DNA of 64,000 nucleotides from Sarcina ventriculi (GCF_900456775.1 NZ_UAUL01000001.1:558001-622000), one strand, 5' to 3'. Positions 26,854-36,484 are shown, counted from the first letter of the stretch. Translations and numbers: made by a program. Notes: generated by a model from the letters alone, not told the origin.

Positions 26854-28161
26854 CTACTTAGAATTATTTTTTTTAGATTTTGTATATTCATACATTATTT
26901 CATTATATACTTTATTTATCTCAATTCCTCTTTCTTTAGCTATGTATTTACATATATCATATTCTGGTTTAACTCTTATTTCCTCGCCATTTAAATATGA
27001 TATTTTAACTGGAACATCTCCATATTTACAAATAACTATTTCTTCTCTTCTCTCTAATTTTTCTCTACTTATCTCATAACATCTAACACCAATTGTTGAT
27101 GAATTTAAAAATATAGTTTTCTTAATATTTTCTAGAACATCAAAACCACACAAAACAGATATTTTAGTTGCTGGTCTATCTTTTTTCATATGTATTGATG
27201 TATAGAAAACATCTAATGCACCTTCCTCTAAAAGTCTTTCCATTAAAAGTTGAAATTCTTCGCCTCTCATGTCATCTATATTGCATTCTACCATATATTC
27301 TTTACTTGTATTATCATCAGATTCACCTAAAAATGCTCTTAACACATTAGGAGCTTTTTTGCCTTCCTTTTCACCTAATCCATAACCTATTTTTTTAACC
27401 ATAAAGTTTTTTTCATAAGTTATTTCTCTTGCCATCGCCTTTATTATGGCAGCTCCTGTCGGTGTTGTCGCTTCAAAAGGAACATTCTTTGAAATAACAG
27501 GTATATCCTTTAATATTTCTGCTGTTGCTGGTGCTGGAACTGGTAATATTCCATGAGCACATTTAAGTGTTCCATATCCAACCTCAACCGGTGAAGATAT
27601 TATTTTATCTATATTCAAATAATCTATACAAATAGCAGCCCCTACTATATCTACTATCGAATCAATAGCTCCAACTTCATGAAAATGAACTTCTTCTATA
27701 GTTTTATTATGTACTTTAGCTTCTGCCTTTGCAACTTCATCAAAAATTTTTAATGATATTTTTTTCACATTTGAATTTATTTCTGAATTATTTATTAATT
27801 CTTTTATATCATTATAATTCCTACTTCCATGACTATGTTCATGATTATGTTCGTCATGGTTATGCTCATGCTCATGATTATGTTCGTGTTCATGCTCATG
27901 ACTATGTTCATGGTTATGTTCATGTTCATGATTATGATTATGCTCATGTCCATGTAATTCATTCATATCATAAACTTTTACACTTGTTCCTGTAATACCT
28001 TGTTTTGTCCCTTTCTCTATATGAATATTATATTCATTACTAACATTTAATTTTTTTAACTCTTTTAATAAATAATCTCCAGGAACCCCTAAATCAACTA
28101 AAGCTCCTAAATTCATATCTCCACTTATTCCTGAAAAACAATCATAATATAGTATCCTCAT
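26854..28161 (-). CDS. larC: Nickel-inserting protein of the pincer cofactor, with His-rich insert
   Basis: Inserts nickel into the pyridinium-dithio cofactor using CTP. The 435-residue protein begins MRILYYDCFSGISGDM and is encoded in one uninterrupted frame, unlike Lactobacillus larC, which needs a frameshift. Residues about 70-111 are almost wholly His with Glu/Asn, a likely nickel-holding segment. Other motifs are HFHEVGAIDSIVDI, PTGAAI and CNIDDMRGE. The ATG has no clear ribosome site; a strong AAGGAGGTG sits about 80 bases upstream, before a short reading frame. It is first in larC-larE-larB. Confidence 0.94.
   Translation of the reverse strand: MRILYYDCFSGISGDMNLGALVDLGVPGDYLLKELKKLNVSNEYNIHIEKGTKQGITGTSVKVYDMNELHGHEHNHNHEHEHNHEHSHEHEHEHNHEHEHNHDEHNHEHSHGSRNYNDIKELINNSEINSNVKKISLKIFDEVAKAEAKVHNKTIEEVHFHEVGAIDSIVDIVGAAICIDYLNIDKIISSPVEVGYGTLKCAHGILPVPAPATAEILKDIPVISKNVPFEATTPTGAAIIKAMAREITYEKNFMVKKIGYGLGEKEGKKAPNVLRAFLGESDDNTSKEYMVECNIDDMRGEEFQLLMERLLEEGALDVFYTSIHMKKDRPATKISVLCGFDVLENIKKTIFLNSSTIGVRCYEISREKLERREEIVICKYGDVPVKISYLNGEEIRVKPEYDICKYIAKERGIEINKVYNEIMYEYTKSKKNNSK
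27829..27954. repeat. CAT/ATG-rich degenerate repeat encoding the His tract
   Basis: A simple-sequence stretch of repeating His codons inside larC, showing as repeated ATGATT/ATGTTC units on the plus strand. Such tracts can change length by slippage. It is coding, not a CRISPR array. Confidence 0.8.
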
Positions 28162-28189
28162 TTTATCTATTGCTAGTAAACTATAAATT

Positions 28190-28234
28190 TTAATTAAACA
28201 CTAACAAATATCTAAATTCAAAGTTTATTAGCAA
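28190..28234 (-). CDS. Possible 14-codon leader peptide upstream of larC
   Basis: A perfect AAGGAGGTG (28240-28248) is followed at ideal spacing by TTG 28234 and a 14-codon frame (MLINFEFRYLLVFN) ending 28 bases before larC. larC itself has no good ribosome site. The frame may couple translation to larC or act as a leader. It is seen only as a sequence pattern and could be chance. Confidence 0.35.
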   Translation of the reverse strand: MLINFEFRYLLVFN

Positions 28235-28424
28235 CAGTTCACCTCCTTATCATATAAATCTACTACTAAAATTGATACTCTCTACAATAAAACTATACTA
28301 CATAATTCATTGTTAGTGTATATAAATTATAAGTATTATACTAATATTTTAAATATTTATATAATTATTTTAAATTTTTTATTTCATATAATATAAAAAA
28401 ACACAATAAATTTCTATATATAAA

Positions 28425-28462
28425 ATAAAAAAACAACAAGTTAATTTTCTCGTTGTTTTTTA
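28425..28462 (-). terminator. Terminator of the amidase gene
   Basis: AAAACAAC/GTTGTTTT arms are followed by a T-rich stretch on the minus strand, about 60 bases after the amidase stop. The spacer 28162-28519 otherwise holds the larC leader and presumably its promoter. Confidence 0.75.
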
Positions 28463-28519
28463 CATAAACTATAATTATGGTTATATTTATGAATATGTGC
28501 AAGCATATGCTCATGGTTT

Positions 28520-29170
28520 TTAATTTATATTTTTTATTTTCTCTATAATAGAATTTTTTATACTTTCAAAAGGAAATAGTTTTCCCGGACACTCTGTTAC
28601 CCCTAAATCATTATGTCGTACAATATCTGATATATCATATTTTAAAGTTAGATATGTTGCCAAATTCACTAAAGCCTCTAACTGCTCCCTCGGTACTCCC
28701 TTTTCCTCAAAATTTCCTTCAAGACATATACCTAATGTATCCGTATTATTTCCATATACATGAGAACCTATTTTATTCTCATTCCTTCCTTTAAAAATAG
28801 TACCATCACTCCTTATATAAAAATGATATCCTATACCTGTCCACCCCTTGCTTACATGCATTTCATGAACTTCTTGTGGTGACAAATTTTCCGCCGCAGC
28901 ATGATGAATTACTATCTTTTTAGGATTATTTCCACTAATTAATACTCCATTCCATTTATAATCTATTTCCTGTATATTTAAGTTTTCCTTTATTATATTA
29001 AGCTCTTTTTTATTAATACTAACATCATATATCTTTTTATAACTATTGTTATTACATAAATTTTTTATAAGAATATATCCTAAAAAAACTATTAAACTTA
29101 GTATTAAAAATATTATTATTTTCATTATAAATTTTTTATTTAATTTTATTGCTTTAAACTTATTTTTCAT
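28520..29170 (-). CDS. Membrane-anchored N-acetylmuramoyl-L-alanine amidase
   Basis: Cleaves the amide bond between MurNAc and the stem peptide of peptidoglycan. The 216-residue protein has a basic N-terminus and one membrane helix (about 16-36) with no clear cleavage site, so it is likely a signal anchor facing outward. The amidase_2/PGRP domain (about 75-210) carries zinc ligands His89 or His90 (IVIHHAA), His186 (VRHND) and Cys194 (TECPG), with YHFYIRSDGTIFKGR between. It is a single gene; a role in wall turnover or spore processes is possible but unproven. Confidence 0.88.
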   Translation of the reverse strand: MKNKFKAIKLNKKFIMKIIIFLILSLIVFLGYILIKNLCNNNSYKKIYDVSINKKELNIIKENLNIQEIDYKWNGVLISGNNPKKIVIHHAAAENLSPQEVHEMHVSKGWTGIGYHFYIRSDGTIFKGRNENKIGSHVYGNNTDTLGICLEGNFEEKGVPREQLEALVNLATYLTLKYDISDIVRHNDLGVTECPGKLFPFESIKNSIIEKIKNIN

Positions 29171-29316
29171 AAACCTCTGTAAGAATATAAAAATTCTCTT
29201 TATCCTCTCTGAATAATTTATAACTCAAATATTTACTAAATACCACTAACTACAATAAATTTCCTCTATTTTTATAAATACTCATATCAAAATTTATATC
29301 TCTATAAAAATATAAA

Positions 29317-29347
29317 GTACTAAGATTTAATCATTAAATCTTAGTAC
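29317..29347 (-). terminator. Terminator of the opp operon
   Basis: Perfect 15-bp arms (GTACTAAGATTTAAT and complement) around a single base, followed on the minus strand by a T-rich tail. The spacer 29171-29395 holds nothing else I can support. Confidence 0.82.
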
Positions 29348-29395
29348 CCTACTATAATCTATTTCAATATTTAATTATTATTAATTTTATAATCT

Positions 29396-31039
29396 CTATT
29401 CAACATAAGCCTGTCTAAACAACATACTACCTAAAGGTGATTTTACATATCCCTTTACATTATCATTAGCACAAACTATATTTGTATAATAATATATTGG
29501 AATTATTGCCATATCATCCATAAGTATATCTTCTGCTTTTCTTAAAAGCTCTGTTCTCTTTTTTCCATCTTGTTCTGACTTAGCTTGAGCTATTAAAGAG
29601 TCATATTCCTCATTTGAATATCCCGCATTATTTTGACCACTTGCTGTTACCCACATATCTAAAAATGTCATAGGATCATTATAATCTCCAATCCAACCAT
29701 GTCTACAAACTTCATATTGAAAATTATTTCTAGTTGTTTGGAATACTGCCCATTCTTCATTTTTAAGTTCTACATTTATTCCTAAATTAGTTTTCCACAT
29801 ATCTTGAATAGCTTGTGCTATCATTTGATTGTTTGAAGCTGTATTATAAGTGAATGTAATAGTTGGGAAACCTTGACCATTTGGATATCCAGCTTCCTCT
29901 AAAAGCTTCTTAGCCTCTTCTATATTAGTTGTTACACTAGAATAATCTTTATGAAATGTATTTCCTTGTGTATCTTTAACGCCTTCCGGAACATAACTAG
30001 TTGCAGGAATTTCTCCTCCCATAGAAACTTTTTCAGTAATTAAATTTCTATCTATTGCAAGCGATAAAGCCTTTCTAACCCTTACATCTTGAAGAGCATC
30101 CACTGCTTCTGAAGACAAACCTTTACCAGATACATTTACCATATAAAAATAAGTTCCAAGATAAGGATATACTTTAGCTACCCCTTCATCTATTAATGAT
30201 TGTATTTCAGTAGTTGGTGGTTGTTCCATAATATCTAATTCACCATTCTTAAAAGCTGAAAGAGTAGTAGTTTGATCATCTATAAGTCTAAAAACTAAAG
30301 TTTCTAATTTCACATTATCTGCATCCCAATAATTTTCATTCTTTATGAAAGTCATACTTTCCTTTTCACTCCACTCAGTCATTTTAAAAGGTCCATTTGA
30401 TACATAAGTTTCTGGACTAAGTGCCCATTTATCTCCATTTTCTTCTATTATGTCTTGCCTTACTGGATAATATACTGGCATTGCCAATAGTGATACGAAA
30501 TATGGCACCGCACTCTCTAAAGTTACTTCTATAGTCTTATTGTCTACAACCTTAATTCCTACATCATCTGCTGAAGCTTCTCCTTTATTGTACGCCTCAC
30601 CATTTTTTATATAAAATAATTGATAAGCATATTCTGCTGCTGTATTTGGATTCAATGCTCTCTTCCAAGCATATTCAAAATCTTTAGCTGTAACGTCTTC
30701 CCCATCTGACCATTTAGCATTATCCCTTATATGAAATGTATAAACTAAGCCATCTTCTGACACCTCATACCCTTCTGTTATACCATTTTCTACTTCCCCA
30801 TTTTCTATTTCTCTCATTAATCCTTCAAACGTATTGCGTATAACCTTTGAGCCATCAACTGCTGAGTTTAGTTGAGGATCTATTGTTTTAGGATTTGCAT
30901 CTATATTATATACTATCTTTTGTTCAACATTTCCTGATGATACAGTGTTTTCAGTACTTCCACATCCTAAAAATGTACTTCCTACAAGTGCTGTTAAAAG
31001 TGTCATAGCTAAAATCTTTTTTAATCTAATTTTACTCAA
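29396..31039 (-). CDS. oppA: Oligopeptide-binding lipoprotein
   Basis: Extracellular peptide-binding protein tethered to the membrane. A lipoprotein signal (basic KIRLKK, hydrophobic stretch) ends in the lipobox FLGC with Cys26. The mature part is a family 5 solute-binding protein: NIDANPKTIDPQLNSAVDGS, a conserved FEYAWKRALNP segment, and SNGPFKMTEW. At 547 residues it is normal for OppA. It is last in the oppBCDFA order and followed by a strong terminator. Peptide specificity cannot be read. Confidence 0.94.
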   Translation of the reverse strand: MSKIRLKKILAMTLLTALVGSTFLGCGSTENTVSSGNVEQKIVYNIDANPKTIDPQLNSAVDGSKVIRNTFEGLMREIENGEVENGITEGYEVSEDGLVYTFHIRDNAKWSDGEDVTAKDFEYAWKRALNPNTAAEYAYQLFYIKNGEAYNKGEASADDVGIKVVDNKTIEVTLESAVPYFVSLLAMPVYYPVRQDIIEENGDKWALSPETYVSNGPFKMTEWSEKESMTFIKNENYWDADNVKLETLVFRLIDDQTTTLSAFKNGELDIMEQPPTTEIQSLIDEGVAKVYPYLGTYFYMVNVSGKGLSSEAVDALQDVRVRKALSLAIDRNLITEKVSMGGEIPATSYVPEGVKDTQGNTFHKDYSSVTTNIEEAKKLLEEAGYPNGQGFPTITFTYNTASNNQMIAQAIQDMWKTNLGINVELKNEEWAVFQTTRNNFQYEVCRHGWIGDYNDPMTFLDMWVTASGQNNAGYSNEEYDSLIAQAKSEQDGKKRTELLRKAEDILMDDMAIIPIYYYTNIVCANDNVKGYVKSPLGSMLFRQAYVE

Positions 31040-31068
31040 ATAAATTCCCCCTTAAATAGTATAATTTT

Positions 31069-32037
31069 TTATGAAATATGACATGCTACAAAATGATCTT
31101 TAAAAACCTCTTTAAGTTTTGGCTCCTCTTCCTTACATATAGGTTTTGAATATTTACACCTTGAACAAAATCTACATCCCTTTGGTGGATCTATTGGTGA
31201 TTGAATATCCCCCTCTAAAATAATTCTTTGCTTTGTCTTTGCAATTTTAGGATCTGGCACAGGTATGGCTGATAAAAGAGCTTTTGTATACGGATGTACA
31301 GGATTATAATACACTTCATTACTAGTTGATATTTCTACTAACTTCCCTAAATACATTATTCCAATCCTAGTAGATATATGTTTTACCATGGATAAATCAT
31401 GGGCTATAAATAAGTATGTTAATCCTAGCTCCTCCTGTAAATCCTCCAACATATTTATAACCTGAGCTTGAATTGAAACATCTAGTGCCGATATTGGTTC
31501 ATCACAAACTATAAATTCTGGATTAACAGCTAAAGCTCTTGCAATTCCTATTCTTTGCCTCTGTCCACCAGAAAACTCATGAGGATATCTACTGATATGA
31601 CTTGAGTTTAATCCAACTTTATTTAAATAATGCTTAATAAGCTCAGTTTTATCTTTTCCTGTTGCTAATCTATGAATATCTATTGCTTCACCTATAATAT
31701 CCCTTACCGTAAATCTAGGATTTAAAGAAGCATACGGATCTTGAAATATCATTTGCATATGCTTTCTATATTTCACAATATTTTTTCCCTTCATAGAACT
31801 TATATCTTGCCCCTTATAAACAATTTGTCCACTAGTTGGTTCGTAAAGTTTTAATATTGTTCTCCCTAAAGTACTCTTTCCACACCCAGATTCTCCAACA
31901 AGACCTAAAGTTTCACCTTTTTTAATATCAAAAGAAACATTATCAACCGCTTTTAATATTCCTTTATTTTTTGAAAATATGGATTTACTAGTATTAAAAT
32001 ACTTTGATAAATTTTTTATTTCAATTAATTTTTCCAT
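31069..32037 (-). CDS. oppF: Oligopeptide ABC transporter ATP-binding protein OppF
   Basis: One of two ATPases energising peptide import. The 322-residue protein has Walker A GESGCGKST (about 48-56), the SGGQRQR signature and Walker B VCDEPISALD. The C-terminal oligo_HPY region has four cysteines (CRFCSRCKYSKPIC and a late ACH), a pattern linked in this family to an iron-sulfur cluster. It begins one base after the oppD stop region. Confidence 0.94.
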   Translation of the reverse strand: MEKLIEIKNLSKYFNTSKSIFSKNKGILKAVDNVSFDIKKGETLGLVGESGCGKSTLGRTILKLYEPTSGQIVYKGQDISSMKGKNIVKYRKHMQMIFQDPYASLNPRFTVRDIIGEAIDIHRLATGKDKTELIKHYLNKVGLNSSHISRYPHEFSGGQRQRIGIARALAVNPEFIVCDEPISALDVSIQAQVINMLEDLQEELGLTYLFIAHDLSMVKHISTRIGIMYLGKLVEISTSNEVYYNPVHPYTKALLSAIPVPDPKIAKTKQRIILEGDIQSPIDPPKGCRFCSRCKYSKPICKEEEPKLKEVFKDHFVACHIS

Positions 32038-32038
32038 T

Positions 32039-33049
32039 TTATAAACCCACCTCCCTAGACCTTGCTCTTATAACTTTTGGCGCTTTCTCATCACTTAGCC
32101 AACAAGAAACCTTATGTTTTTTAGAAACCTCATAAAATTCAGGCATTTTTTCTCTGCATATATTCATAGCAAACTTACATCTTGCATAAAAAGGACATCC
32201 TTTAGGCGGTTTTAAAAGGTCAGGTGGCTGTCCCTCTATTGGTTTAAGTCTTTTTCTTTCCTTTTGTACACTAGGAACACTATCTAACAATCCCCAAGTA
32301 TATGGATGCTTTGGATTATCAAATATATCATTTATTCCCCCTTTTTCTATAATAAGCCCACCATACATAACATTTACTCTGTCACAAATATCAGCTACAA
32401 CACCTAAATCATGCGTAATAAAAATTATTGATGTTCCTAGCTTATTTTTTATATTTTTCATTATTTCAAGTATTTGTGCCTGTATAGTCACATCTAGTGC
32501 CGTTGTTGGTTCATCCGCAATTATTAGTTTAGGATTACAACTAAGCGCCATAGCAATCATAGCTCTTTGCCTCATTCCTCCAGAAAATTCATGAGGATAT
32601 TGCTTCATTCTCTTCTCTGGATTTGGAATATTAACAAGCCTTAAAAGTTCTACCCCTTTTTTAAACGCTTCTTTTTTTGATAATTTTTCATGTATTATTA
32701 AAGGCTCTATTATTTGATTACCTATTGTAATAAGCGGATTTAAAGAGGTCATAGGATCTTGGAATATCATTGCTATATCATTTCCTCGAATTTTTGACAT
32801 CTCTTTTTCTGTAATTTTACTTATATCTTTTCCTTCAAAAAATATTCTTCCATCTTTTATAGTTCCATTTTTATCTAACAACCTCATGATAGACATCATT
32901 GTTATGCTCTTTCCACAACCTGACTCTCCAACTACGCCAACAACTTCACCTTTAGTTAACTGAAAAGACACTCCTCTAACTGCTTGTACTTCTCCAAATT
33001 TAGTATCAAATGAAGTTTTTAGCCCCCTAACATCTAATAAATTCTCCAT
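32039..33049 (-). CDS. oppD: Oligopeptide ABC transporter ATP-binding protein OppD
   Basis: The partner ATPase of OppF. It has Walker A GESGCGKSI at about 41-49, SGGMRQR signature, Walker B IADEPTTALD and H-loop ITHDLG. The C-terminal segment CPFYARCKFAMNIC plus a final Cys matches the oligo_HPY cysteine set. At 336 residues it is full length. It lies 12 bases after oppC in the same operon. Confidence 0.94.
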   Translation of the reverse strand: MENLLDVRGLKTSFDTKFGEVQAVRGVSFQLTKGEVVGVVGESGCGKSITMMSIMRLLDKNGTIKDGRIFFEGKDISKITEKEMSKIRGNDIAMIFQDPMTSLNPLITIGNQIIEPLIIHEKLSKKEAFKKGVELLRLVNIPNPEKRMKQYPHEFSGGMRQRAMIAMALSCNPKLIIADEPTTALDVTIQAQILEIMKNIKNKLGTSIIFITHDLGVVADICDRVNVMYGGLIIEKGGINDIFDNPKHPYTWGLLDSVPSVQKERKRLKPIEGQPPDLLKPPKGCPFYARCKFAMNICREKMPEFYEVSKKHKVSCWLSDEKAPKVIRARSREVGL

Positions 33050-33061
33050 AAGCTCCCCCCT

Positions 33062-34000
33062 TTATTTCTTAACCTTAGGATCTAATGCATCTCTTAAACC
33101 ATCTCCAAGTAAGTTAAATGATAATATTGTTAAGCATATTGCTAAAGTTGGGAACAATAATTGATATGGATAAAGTCTTAAACTTTGAAGTGCATCATTT
33201 GCAAGTGTCCCCCATGATGCTGCAGGTGGTGCTATTCCAAGACCTATAAAACTTAAAAAAGCTTCTGTAAATATAGCAGTTGGTATTTGAAGAGTTAGTG
33301 TTACTATTATTGAACCTAAACAGTTGGGTATTAAATGCTTAAATAATATTCTTTTTCCTGATGCTCCTAAAGTTTTTGCTGCTAAAACAAATTCCTGTTG
33401 TTTAAGTTGTAATATTTCACCCCTAACGATTCTAGCCATACTTATCCAATATGAAACTGATAAAGCTATTATTATATTAAAAAGTCCACCTTTCTCAAAC
33501 ATAACCATTAAAAGTATTACATAAATAGTCATTGGAATTGAATTTATAATATCTACAATCCTCATCATTATATTATCTAATTTTCCACCAACAAATCCTG
33601 CAATTCCTCCATAGATAATACCAATGAAAAGATTTAAAAAAGAAGCTACAAAACCTATAATTAAAGAATACCTCGCTCCATACATAACCCTTACAAAAAT
33701 ATCTCTTCCTAATTGATCTGTACCAAACCAATGGGTTAACGACGGAGCTTCATTAGTTATTGACAAATTATTTTCTGCATATCCATATTGTGAAAATATG
33801 GGAACAAATATAGCCAAAAGGCCCATCAAAACTATAAACAAAAATCCCATAACAGCTAATTTATTACTAATTAATTTACTTAAAGCTTCTTTCCAAGAAG
33901 GAATACTAGGTCTTGTTATATCTTCTGTATGTTTTAGATTATTTTCTACAAATGAAAAATCTGATTGCTCTTTTAAATTATTACTACCATCTAACTCCAT
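33062..34000 (-). CDS. oppC: Oligopeptide ABC transporter permease OppC
   Basis: An inner permease subunit with an extended N-terminal tail (about 40 residues), one membrane helix, then the ABC permease core. The EAFLSFIGLGIAPPAASWG segment is the conserved loop that docks on the ATPase. At 312 residues it fits DppC/OppC. It follows oppB by 11 bases and is co-transcribed. Confidence 0.93.
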   Translation of the reverse strand: MELDGSNNLKEQSDFSFVENNLKHTEDITRPSIPSWKEALSKLISNKLAVMGFLFIVLMGLLAIFVPIFSQYGYAENNLSITNEAPSLTHWFGTDQLGRDIFVRVMYGARYSLIIGFVASFLNLFIGIIYGGIAGFVGGKLDNIMMRIVDIINSIPMTIYVILLMVMFEKGGLFNIIIALSVSYWISMARIVRGEILQLKQQEFVLAAKTLGASGKRILFKHLIPNCLGSIIVTLTLQIPTAIFTEAFLSFIGLGIAPPAASWGTLANDALQSLRLYPYQLLFPTLAICLTILSFNLLGDGLRDALDPKVKK

Positions 34001-34011
34001 AATTTTCCCCC

Positions 34012-34941
34012 TTATTGTTTAATATCATCTAACTTTATCCTTGGATCTATAATTCCATACAACAAATCAACTAAAAGATTGCAAATAATTAATATTGAAC
34101 TATAAAAAACTGTAACCCCCATTATAACTGTATAATCTCTATTACTTATAGTATTGACAAACTCACGTCCAAGCCCTGGTATTGCAAATATTTTTTCAAC
34201 TACAAAACTACCAGTAAGTATTCCTGCAATTAATGGTCCAAGATATGTTATTATAGGAATAAGTGTGTTTCTCAAAGCATGTTTAACTATAACTTTAAAT
34301 CCACTAACGCCTTTTGCCCTAGCTGTCCTTATATAATCAGAATTTAATGTTTCCAAAAGTTTCGACCTAGTTAACCTAGATATAAAAGCTATAGAATAAC
34401 CCCCTAAAGCTAGTGCAGGCAATATATAACTTACAGGGCTATTAAGTCCAGTTACAGGTAATAGTTTATATTTAACACCAAATATATACATTAATACAGT
34501 TGCTAAAACAAAGCTAGGTATAGTCACCCCTAAAGTCGCTAAAACCATACATAAAGAATCTGGCCAACTATTATATTTTAAAGCAGCTATAATTCCTAAA
34601 GTAATTCCAAAAATCAAAGCTATACTTATTACCACAACTCCAAGCTTCGCAGATGATGGAAATGAGTATGATATTATTTCACTTACCTCTTTTCCTGCAT
34701 ATTTCATACTTTCCCCTAAATCTCCTTGAAGTAAATTTTTCAAATATAGCCCATATTGTTCAAAAAGTGGTTTATCTAATCCATATTTTACTTCTAAATT
34801 TTGCATAATAGCTTCTGGTATATTCCTTTCACCAGTAAAAGGCCCCCCAGGTAATAACCTAAGCATAAAAAAAGTAATTGTTATAACAGCCCATAAAGTT
34901 ATAATGCTTGTAGCTATTCTCTTTAAAATGTACTTAGCCAC
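34012..34941 (-). CDS. oppB: Oligopeptide ABC transporter permease OppB
   Basis: The first permease subunit and first gene of oppBCDFA. The 309-residue protein begins MAKYILKRIATSIITLW, has about six membrane helices, GLDKPLFEQYGLYL after helix 1, and the conserved VEKIFAIPGLGREFV coupling loop. AAGGAGGTG precedes the start. The spacer upstream (34942-35081) presumably holds the operon promoter; I see no distinct operator. Confidence 0.93.
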   Translation of the reverse strand: MAKYILKRIATSIITLWAVITITFFMLRLLPGGPFTGERNIPEAIMQNLEVKYGLDKPLFEQYGLYLKNLLQGDLGESMKYAGKEVSEIISYSFPSSAKLGVVVISIALIFGITLGIIAALKYNSWPDSLCMVLATLGVTIPSFVLATVLMYIFGVKYKLLPVTGLNSPVSYILPALALGGYSIAFISRLTRSKLLETLNSDYIRTARAKGVSGFKVIVKHALRNTLIPIITYLGPLIAGILTGSFVVEKIFAIPGLGREFVNTISNRDYTVIMGVTVFYSSILIICNLLVDLLYGIIDPRIKLDDIKQ

Positions 34942-35081
34942 TTTTTCACCTCCTTAAATTTTTTATTAAATGTTTTTATGTATACACAAATAATTATTGT
35001 TTTATTCCATATTTTTATTAAAATAATAAAATTTTCTTTATTTAAACGTTATACTAATTAAAAATATAGGTTTAAATTGAT

Positions 35082-35116
35082 AAAAGAGTAATTTATACCA
35101 TATAAATTACTCTTTT
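35082..35116. terminator. Strong hairpin upstream of oppB
   Basis: A perfect 14-bp stem (AAAAGAGTAATTTA and complement) with a seven-base loop and A/T flanks. It lies between the oxidoreductase gene and the opp promoter region, and may be a second terminator or read-through barrier. Confidence 0.65.
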
Positions 35117-35161
35117 AATACCACATAAAATCTTAAAAATATCTTGTAATAAATTTAATAA

Positions 35162-35187
35162 AAAAGAGCATCAAAAATTTGATACTC
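35162..35187 (-). terminator. Terminator of the Gfo/Idh gene
   Basis: GAGTATCAA pairs with TTGATGCTC with one mismatch and is followed by six T residues on the minus strand. It begins within three bases of the gene's stop codon. Confidence 0.75.
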
Positions 35188-35189
35188 TA

Positions 35190-36179
35190 CTACATATTTA
35201 TTTCATCTGCAACAAATTTTAATCCTATTTGTTTTCTAATTTCAGTTATTATTTCATGAACCATTAATGATATCTCATGAGTGTTTGTATTTGACTGCTG
35301 TTGTCCTAATTTAACTACCTTCATAAATTCATCAATTTCATAAAACATATTATCACCAATTTGACTTCTTGTTAAATTTATAATATGTCTGCTTTTATCA
35401 TATAAAGTTATTTTAGATGGTGAATTTATATCATCTATTACTATAGTTCCATCTTCACCTTGTATTTCTGAAGGCAATGTTGTATCAGTAATTTTTGAAT
35501 GCATAAGTATTACTTCTTTATCATCATAAGATAAAATAACGCTTCCAATTCCGTCTACTCCACTTTCTAACATAATTGCATTACCATAGACCTTTTTAGG
35601 CATACCAAATAAAGTTACAGCATTAAATATACTATACACCCCAATATCCATAATTGAACCATTAGACATCTCTGGCTTAAAAGCATTTAATATTATTCCT
35701 TCTCTATAAGCATCATATCTAGAAGAATACTTACCATAGTTAAAAATTGCACGTCTTATTTTTCCAATATTATTTAGATTTTCTTTTACAGCAATAAAAT
35801 TAGGCATCAATGTTGGTTTCATAGCTTCCATAAGAACAACACCTTTTTCAATAGCTTTATTTATCATAAGCTTAACCTCATGAATATTACTTGCCATAGG
35901 TTTTTCACATAATACATGAATATCATTATCTAAAAATTCCAATGTTTGCTTACAATGAAGATAGTTAGGTGTAGCTATATAAACTGCATCTATCATACCT
36001 GAGCGAGCCATTTCCTCCCAAGAAGTAAATACCTTTTTTGCTCCATATTTTTGAGCAAATTTTTTTGCATTTTCTTCTTTTCCTGAACAAACAGCAATTA
36101 ATTCAAAGTCCTTTATATGCTTTGCTGCATCCATAAAATTATTGGATATAAAATTAGTCCCAATTATTCCAAATCTCAT
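35190..36179 (-). CDS. Gfo/Idh/MocA-family oxidoreductase
   Basis: A cytoplasmic NAD(P)-dependent sugar or inositol-type dehydrogenase. The N-terminal Rossmann fold starts MRFGIIGTNFIS, then AVCSG, and the family hallmark CEKPMA has the catalytic-region Lys93. The C-terminal alpha/beta domain includes GSIMDIGVYSIFNAV. The start is ATG 36179, eight bases after AGAGGTGG; the GTG at 36191 lies inside that site. It is a single gene, and its substrate is unknown. Confidence 0.88.
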   Translation of the reverse strand: MRFGIIGTNFISNNFMDAAKHIKDFELIAVCSGKEENAKKFAQKYGAKKVFTSWEEMARSGMIDAVYIATPNYLHCKQTLEFLDNDIHVLCEKPMASNIHEVKLMINKAIEKGVVLMEAMKPTLMPNFIAVKENLNNIGKIRRAIFNYGKYSSRYDAYREGIILNAFKPEMSNGSIMDIGVYSIFNAVTLFGMPKKVYGNAIMLESGVDGIGSVILSYDDKEVILMHSKITDTTLPSEIQGEDGTIVIDDINSPSKITLYDKSRHIINLTRSQIGDNMFYEIDEFMKVVKLGQQQSNTNTHEISLMVHEIITEIRKQIGLKFVADEINM

Positions 36180-36319
36180 TAAACAAACCACCTCTATAGT
36201 TATCTATATATTTTAGTATAAAAGTTTTTTAAAGTGGCTTTATTACTTTTTTATAAAAATTAAATATAATGTTAAAATTCTTTGTTGTGAGTTTTATATC
36301 TAATTAAAAGCAAAAAAAT

Positions 36320-36354
36320 AAAAATGTAATTTACTAATCGTAAATTACATTTTT
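36320..36354 (-). terminator. Terminator of the rRNA operon
   Basis: A perfect AAAATGTAATTTA stem with a seven-base loop, followed by T residues on the minus strand, just downstream of 5S. Confidence 0.88.
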
Positions 36355-36366
36355 CCTTACTTACTA

Positions 36367-36484
36367 ACCTGGCAACCACTTACTCTCCCACACAGTCTCC
36401 CATGCAGTACCATCAGCCTCTAAAAGCTTAACCTTCGTGTTCGGAATGGAAACGGGTGTTACCTTAAAGAGCATTATCACCAGA
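36367..36484 (-). rRNA. rrf: 5S ribosomal RNA
   Basis: Reads on the minus strand from TCTGGTGATAAT, through the conserved GGTAACACCCGT and CCGAACACGAAGGTTAAGC, to GTTGCCAGG. The length of about 118 bases is normal. Ends are set by homology and may be off by a few bases. Confidence 0.95.

Noticed and set aside
27829-27995. Regular short repeats that look like an array
   Set aside because: They are His codons of larC, without spacer-repeat structure, so not CRISPR.
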